Origin: Platynereis dumerilii
Taxonomy: Eukaryota; Annelida; Polychaeta; Phyllodocida; Nereididae
Length of the DNA: 64,000 nt
Direction: 5' to 3'
Assembly: GCA_026936325.1 (NCBI GenBank)
Contig: JAPTHN010000002.1
Span: 8,060,408 to 8,124,407 of the forward strand
Each line of letters opens with the position of its first letter. The first letter of the stretch is position 1. This document shows positions 59,864-64,000 of the stretch, in pieces. Below the pieces are notes generated by a model. The model worked only from the letters and a program-made list of their open reading frames with translations, ran no database searches and was not told the DNA's origin. A program made the position numbers and the translations under genes.

Positions 59864-62800
59864 TAATAATAATAATAATAATAATAGGCATTTATATAGC
59901 GCTAATTCCAGTAAACTGCTCACTAGCGCTTGTGCATGATTGATTTATTTGTAGAAACTCTTAAATAGATAAGTTTTGAGATTTCTCTTGAAGCCTTCAA
60001 GTGTTTTAGAGGCCTTGACAATCTCTGGGAGTTGGTTCCACAGTTTTGGAGCAGCATGTGAAAAGGCTCTGTCTTCATATTTGTTTTTGTTGAAGGAAGT
60101 TGGTTCATTTAAGAGCATTTTGTTATTGCTTCTCAGATTACAATTTTGTTGAGATTTTGGCTGAATCATCTTTTGAATATACAAGGGAGCTTGTCCGTTT
60201 ACTGCTTTCCAAGTTGTTAACATGAGTTTGAATTGTATTCTAGCTGGAATTGGTAGCCAATGTAGCTGCTTCCTATGCTGGCTTACACTGTCATGCTTCT
60301 TCAATTTTTCAATGAGTCGAACTGCTGAGTTTTGGGCCACTTGAAGTTTATGCAATAAGCGACTTGATGTTCCATACAGAAGACCATTTCCATAGTCTAG
60401 GTGAGGAGTCACAAGAGCATTGACAGCTGTTTTGCAGGTTTCCTTGTCCAATGACTTCCGGATTTTTGAAATATTTCTTAAATTGAAATAGGCATTCCGA
60501 CACATTTTGTTGACTTGTTTTTCCATGGTCATGTTTTTGTCAAAGATTACACCAAGATTTCTAACATGATCGACTGCATCAATTTTGACATTGTCGACAT
60601 GGATTGACGATACTTGGGAGTTTATTAAGTTGGTGTTGGCTGCCGATGAGCAGTAGTTCAGTTTTTTCTCCATTGTTACAAAGCTTATTTTCGTGGAGAA
60701 ATTTCCTGATTTCAGCAATGCACTTTTGAATTTTGACAACTGCATTTCTCTGATCTAAGAAAGTTGGTTTGAAAGAGAGAATAAGTTGTTCGTCATCGGC
60801 ATACTTTTGGTCTCTGACTTGATTTTTTGCAGCCACTTCGCTTAATGGAGCGATGTATGAATTAAATAGGATTGGTCCTAATTTTGAACCTTGAGGAACC
60901 CCAAATTTGAGTGGCAGTTTGGTCGATGTTTTGTCATTAATTATCACTGACTGTGACCTCTCTGAAATGTATGACTTGAACCAGCACAGAGCAGAATCTT
61001 GAACGCCGTATCTGTTTTCTAAACGTTTCAGTAGAATCTTGTGATCAATTGTGTCAAAAGCGGCTGAAAGGTCCAACAGTACAAGCATTGTTACCTCACC
61101 TTTGCTCATATTCAACATGATATCATTATGGATCTTGGTCAGGAGGGTTTCAGTGCTGTGAAATTTTCTGTAAGCTGACTGTTTCTCATCATCCAGGTTG
61201 TTTGCAGTAAGATGATCTGTGTATTGTTTGATAACAGCACCCAGAGGAAAAAAGAGTACGCTCGCAGCACAGAAACAGTACAAAATCAGTATATCCCATG
61301 TATGGTATTGGAGTACATTGGAAGCACAAAAGAAGTACATTGCGCAATGACCATTTGCATGGTTGAGAGACTTTTTCACACAAAATTTGCATTTGAAGTA
61401 CAAATGCAGTATTTTCGCAGTACAAATGCAGTATTTTCGCAGCGTACTTACAGTACAAAAGGAGCACATTTGAAGCGCTCGAATTATTTTAATTATGCTC
61501 CATTTATACTCCCGATATGCAAATCCATACGCTGCAAAAATACTTCCTTGCAGGGAGTACAAAAGGAGCATACTAGCTATGCATGCTAGCAGGAAGCATT
61601 TTTGCAGTACAAACGCAGTACATTTGAAGTATCTTAAAATCAATGCTTCATTAATTTTATAGGCCACATATAATATCAGTTCCTCAGCCAGATCAATCTA
61701 ATTAGAATAACTACGCTTTTAATTACTTAAGCCTAGAGTAAAAAAGAAAGCTGGAACAATTTTATATCCATTTTGTACTTTTTGCCACTACTAATAGTAA
61801 AACATTTGTGTCTAATACAATGGAAATTATGCCATTAATTCAATGTATTGTAATTTAAAGCCTGGACACACCTGCAAATTTTCCCAAGTTCTGGAAGTGA
61901 ACATGACCCACATGTGACTAAATCTAAGCAGCCTAAGTCATAGAAGTATAAATTCAGTACATGGAATGTTCAAATGACATTTAGAAGTTAGAGGAGCACA
62001 TATGCAGTACGTGATTATTCGAATTGGTTCACTAGAAGTATAAAATCAGTACACAATTTGCATAGAAGCACAAAATCAGTGTAATGGAGTACATTTGCAG
62101 CGTGGGTCAACGTACTGCTTTTGTACTGATTTTGTACTTCCTCGCTGAGAAGCTGTACTGCTTTTATACTCTTTTTTCCTCTGGGCACTTTCAATTAATT
62201 TGCCAAGGAAGGAGAGATTCGATACCGGTCTATAATTCTTCTTGATTAGATCCAGTCCACATTTTTTCAACAGAGGTTTTACTAGAGCATGTTTCAGCTC
62301 AAGAGGCATTTCTCCCTGTGTGAGTGACTTATTGACAATATTGGTTATAATTGGGAGGTATTCATCAATGCATTCGAGCAAAAGCCACGTTGGAATGGGA
62401 TCAAGTTGGCAGTGTTTAACCGGCATTTCCCTGATCATTTTCTTTATGTCACTCTGAGATATGCTTTTGAAGTGTTGGAGTTTATGAGGGGCAGTTTCGA
62501 TGTTGTTAACAGTATCATTATGTGTAGAGTCCAACTTAGACCTGAGTGTTTTAATCTTCTCATCAAAGAACTTATTGAAATCATTCGCCAAGTCAATTTC
62601 ATTTGTATGTGGCGGGAGAGGTAGTTCCTGTTTTCTGTTCAGACTTGAGTTCAGTAACTTGAACAACTTTTTCGCATCACCATTAGAATCTTTGATCTTG
62701 ACTCTCAGATCTTCTGATTTAAGGTCACTCAACTGCAGATTCAATGCATTTCTTTTTTGTTTGAACGACTCCCAGTCTTTCAGTAGTCTGGTTCTCCTCC

Positions 62801-63957
62801 ATAATTTCTCCGCTTTCCTTTTCGCTGTTTTTAGAAACTTGATATCAGCATTGTTGAATGGAGTAGGTGCGCGCAGAGTTACTTCTCTGGTTTTAATGGG
62901 AGCATGTTTGTCCAGAACCTCTTTGGTAGAGTCGTAGAGTCGTATAAGCTCATTGAGATTTTTCTGTTCCTGTCCATCTACAGTCAGATGTCTCCCAATG
63001 TCTTTTTTGAAATCTTGGACATTGATTTTACTAGTTTTTCTGAAACTGATTTTCTTCTTGGGTTTGCTTCATTGGAATATCAAACAGAATGCAATTATGA
63101 TCAGAGAGTAGGTCGCTAACCATACATTTGTTCAATATTGATTTTTCCCGAGTAATCACAAGGTCCAGCGTATTGCCATCTTTATGTGTTGGCGCAGAGA
63201 CATGTTGTACAAGACCAAACATTTCAAGGATGTCGCTAAATTGGATAGCTTTGTTATCACCTGGTTTGTTCACATGAAAGTTGAAATCACCAGTAATTAT
63301 GATTTCATTGTTGAGTGTTTGATAATGTCCCAGAAATTTAGTGAATTCTGTAAAGAATTCTGCAAGACTGTATTTGTTTTTGTTGGATGGCTCTGGGCGG
63401 TACACTAGAAGAATTGTAACAATTTTTCCATCCAACTGGACTTGGATTTCCATGTGTTCAAAGGTCTTGGTCTTCATGCAATCTTTTTGAATTGCTTGAA
63501 TGCCAGATCTGACAAGGCAACCTATTCTGCCACCTGGCCTTCCTAAACGGGGTGAACTAAGAAAGGAATATCCACCATTTTGCTCCAATTCGCCAATTTC
63601 AACTGTATCGTCGTCTTTTAGCCAAGTCTCAGTGAACAGAAAGATTTCTAGATCATATTCGTCCTGATAGTCCTTAACAATTTGCGTTTTCTGTCTCAAG
63701 CTTTGAGCATTCCACACACAGGTTTTTAGAATATTGTTAGTCTTGGGGGGATGGATTCTGATACGTTCTGTGTAAGCTGATCCAGAGTCTTTTTGTGCTA
63801 AAATCTCAAACCTGTTTGAGAGTTTGATTGAGCAACTGTTGCTACTTATACATTTTCCCTTAGGTAGAGTTGAGACTGTTGTTGATTGTTGCCCTTTAAC
63901 ATGTGTATTTAGACCAGTCCGCAATACCTCAGAGTAAAGCTTTCTATATTTGTGCAT
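59864..63957 (-). mobile_element. CR1/Jockey-type LINE, ORF2 nearly complete, interrupted
   Basis: From 63957 (ATG preceded by an in-frame TAA) the minus strand encodes an AP-type endonuclease: CVWNAQSLRQK, FLFTETWL, VYRPEP, IITGDFNFHV, TLDLVIT, LSDHNCILFDI. A linker (APIKTREVTLRAPTPFNN) and the RT follow: KNYRPVSNLSFLGKLIESA, SAYRKFHSTETLL, LLDLSAAFDTIDHKILLKRL, GVPQGSKLGPILFNSYI, KYADDEQLILSF. The C-terminus has HLDYGNGLLYG, QNSAVRLI, LHWLPIPARI and LKTYLFKSFYK. The stop is at 59945. The tail has GCGCTATATAAATGCC and (ATT)n. Frameshifts are seen near 63055 (after FDIPMKQTQ) and near 60640 (after the RT). A 944-bp TIR element splits the RT. ORF1 is not in view and would lie beyond the window edge, if present. 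Confidence 0.9.
61241..62184. mobile_element. 944-bp TIR element inserted in the LINE RT domain
   Basis: The perfect 18-bp inverted ends CCAGAGGAAAAAAGAGTA face inward from both sides, with GCAC duplicated at 61237-61240 and 62185-62188. Removing the element and one GCAC restores the LINE reading KLIESAVIKQY. Subterminal regions are full of GCAGTACAAA-type repeats (CAGTACAAAATCAGTAC). The interior shares GGAGCACATTTGAAGCGCTC and ATGCAAATCCATACGCT with 37640-37817. A 4-bp target with these ends does not match a superfamily I can name with confidence. No transposase. Confidence 0.93.
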
Positions 63958-64000
63958 TGTTGCTGTTGTTTAGTGCAAGAAGTTTTTGGTGAGCCAGAAA

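Noticed and set aside
61212-62937. Plus-strand open frames of 125 and 145 residues across the LINE
   Set aside because: Antisense shadows of the LINE reading frame and of the inserted TIR element.

Overview
The window reads as eukaryotic, AT-rich, intron-rich and repeat-rich DNA. Many short exons with GT..AG boundaries, tRNA-derived SINEs, a LINE with AP-endonuclease and YADD reverse transcriptase, several hAT-like and TTA-target miniature elements, and minisatellites all fit a marine invertebrate animal. An invertebrate deuterostome such as a hemichordate, echinoderm or lancelet is my guess, from protein similarity recalled from memory. Nothing bacterial or viral was seen.

Only two host genes are supported. 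They are paralogues of the PLP-dependent phospho-lyase family (vertebrate ETNPPL/AGXT2L1 and PHYKPL/AGXT2L2), placed tail to tail. Copy 1 is on the + strand, 7796-20742, and its 5' exons lie outside the window or were not found. Copy 2 is on the - strand, 56433 down to 46482, with a possible further 3' exon at 43796-43630; its first exon was not found. Most exon boundaries and phases match between the copies. Copy 2 keeps nearly all family motifs. Copy 1 has diverged at several otherwise conserved motifs, has two extra introns, and carries two 83-nt versions of one exon (14904-14986 and 16387-16469) that look mutually exclusive.

Layout. 349-6424 is a 6-kb foldback element with arms of about 1.7 kb, with a smaller TIR element nested in one arm and a LINE fragment and a SINE in the spacer. 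7796-20742 is copy 1, whose introns hold several TIR elements. 20743-24900 is its 3' flank and intergenic DNA. 24955-32140 is an unclassified repeat-filled element that splits a tRNA-like SINE and is flanked by a 7-bp duplication. 33300-38060 is a minisatellite field (tetranucleotide, 13-bp and about 54-bp units) with two small TIR insertions. 38060-46290 is AT-rich with one SINE and the possible alternative exon. 46291-56433 is copy 2 with insertions in its introns. 56434-59860 is its upstream side, with a 50-bp minisatellite and SINEs. 59864-63957 is a LINE on the - strand, interrupted by a 944-bp TIR element.

The two genes probably share a biochemical role (PLP-dependent breakdown of phosphoethanolamine or phosphohydroxylysine). 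Copy 1 may have acquired a modified active site. All coordinates and splice calls come from reading by eye; no transcript or database search was available.
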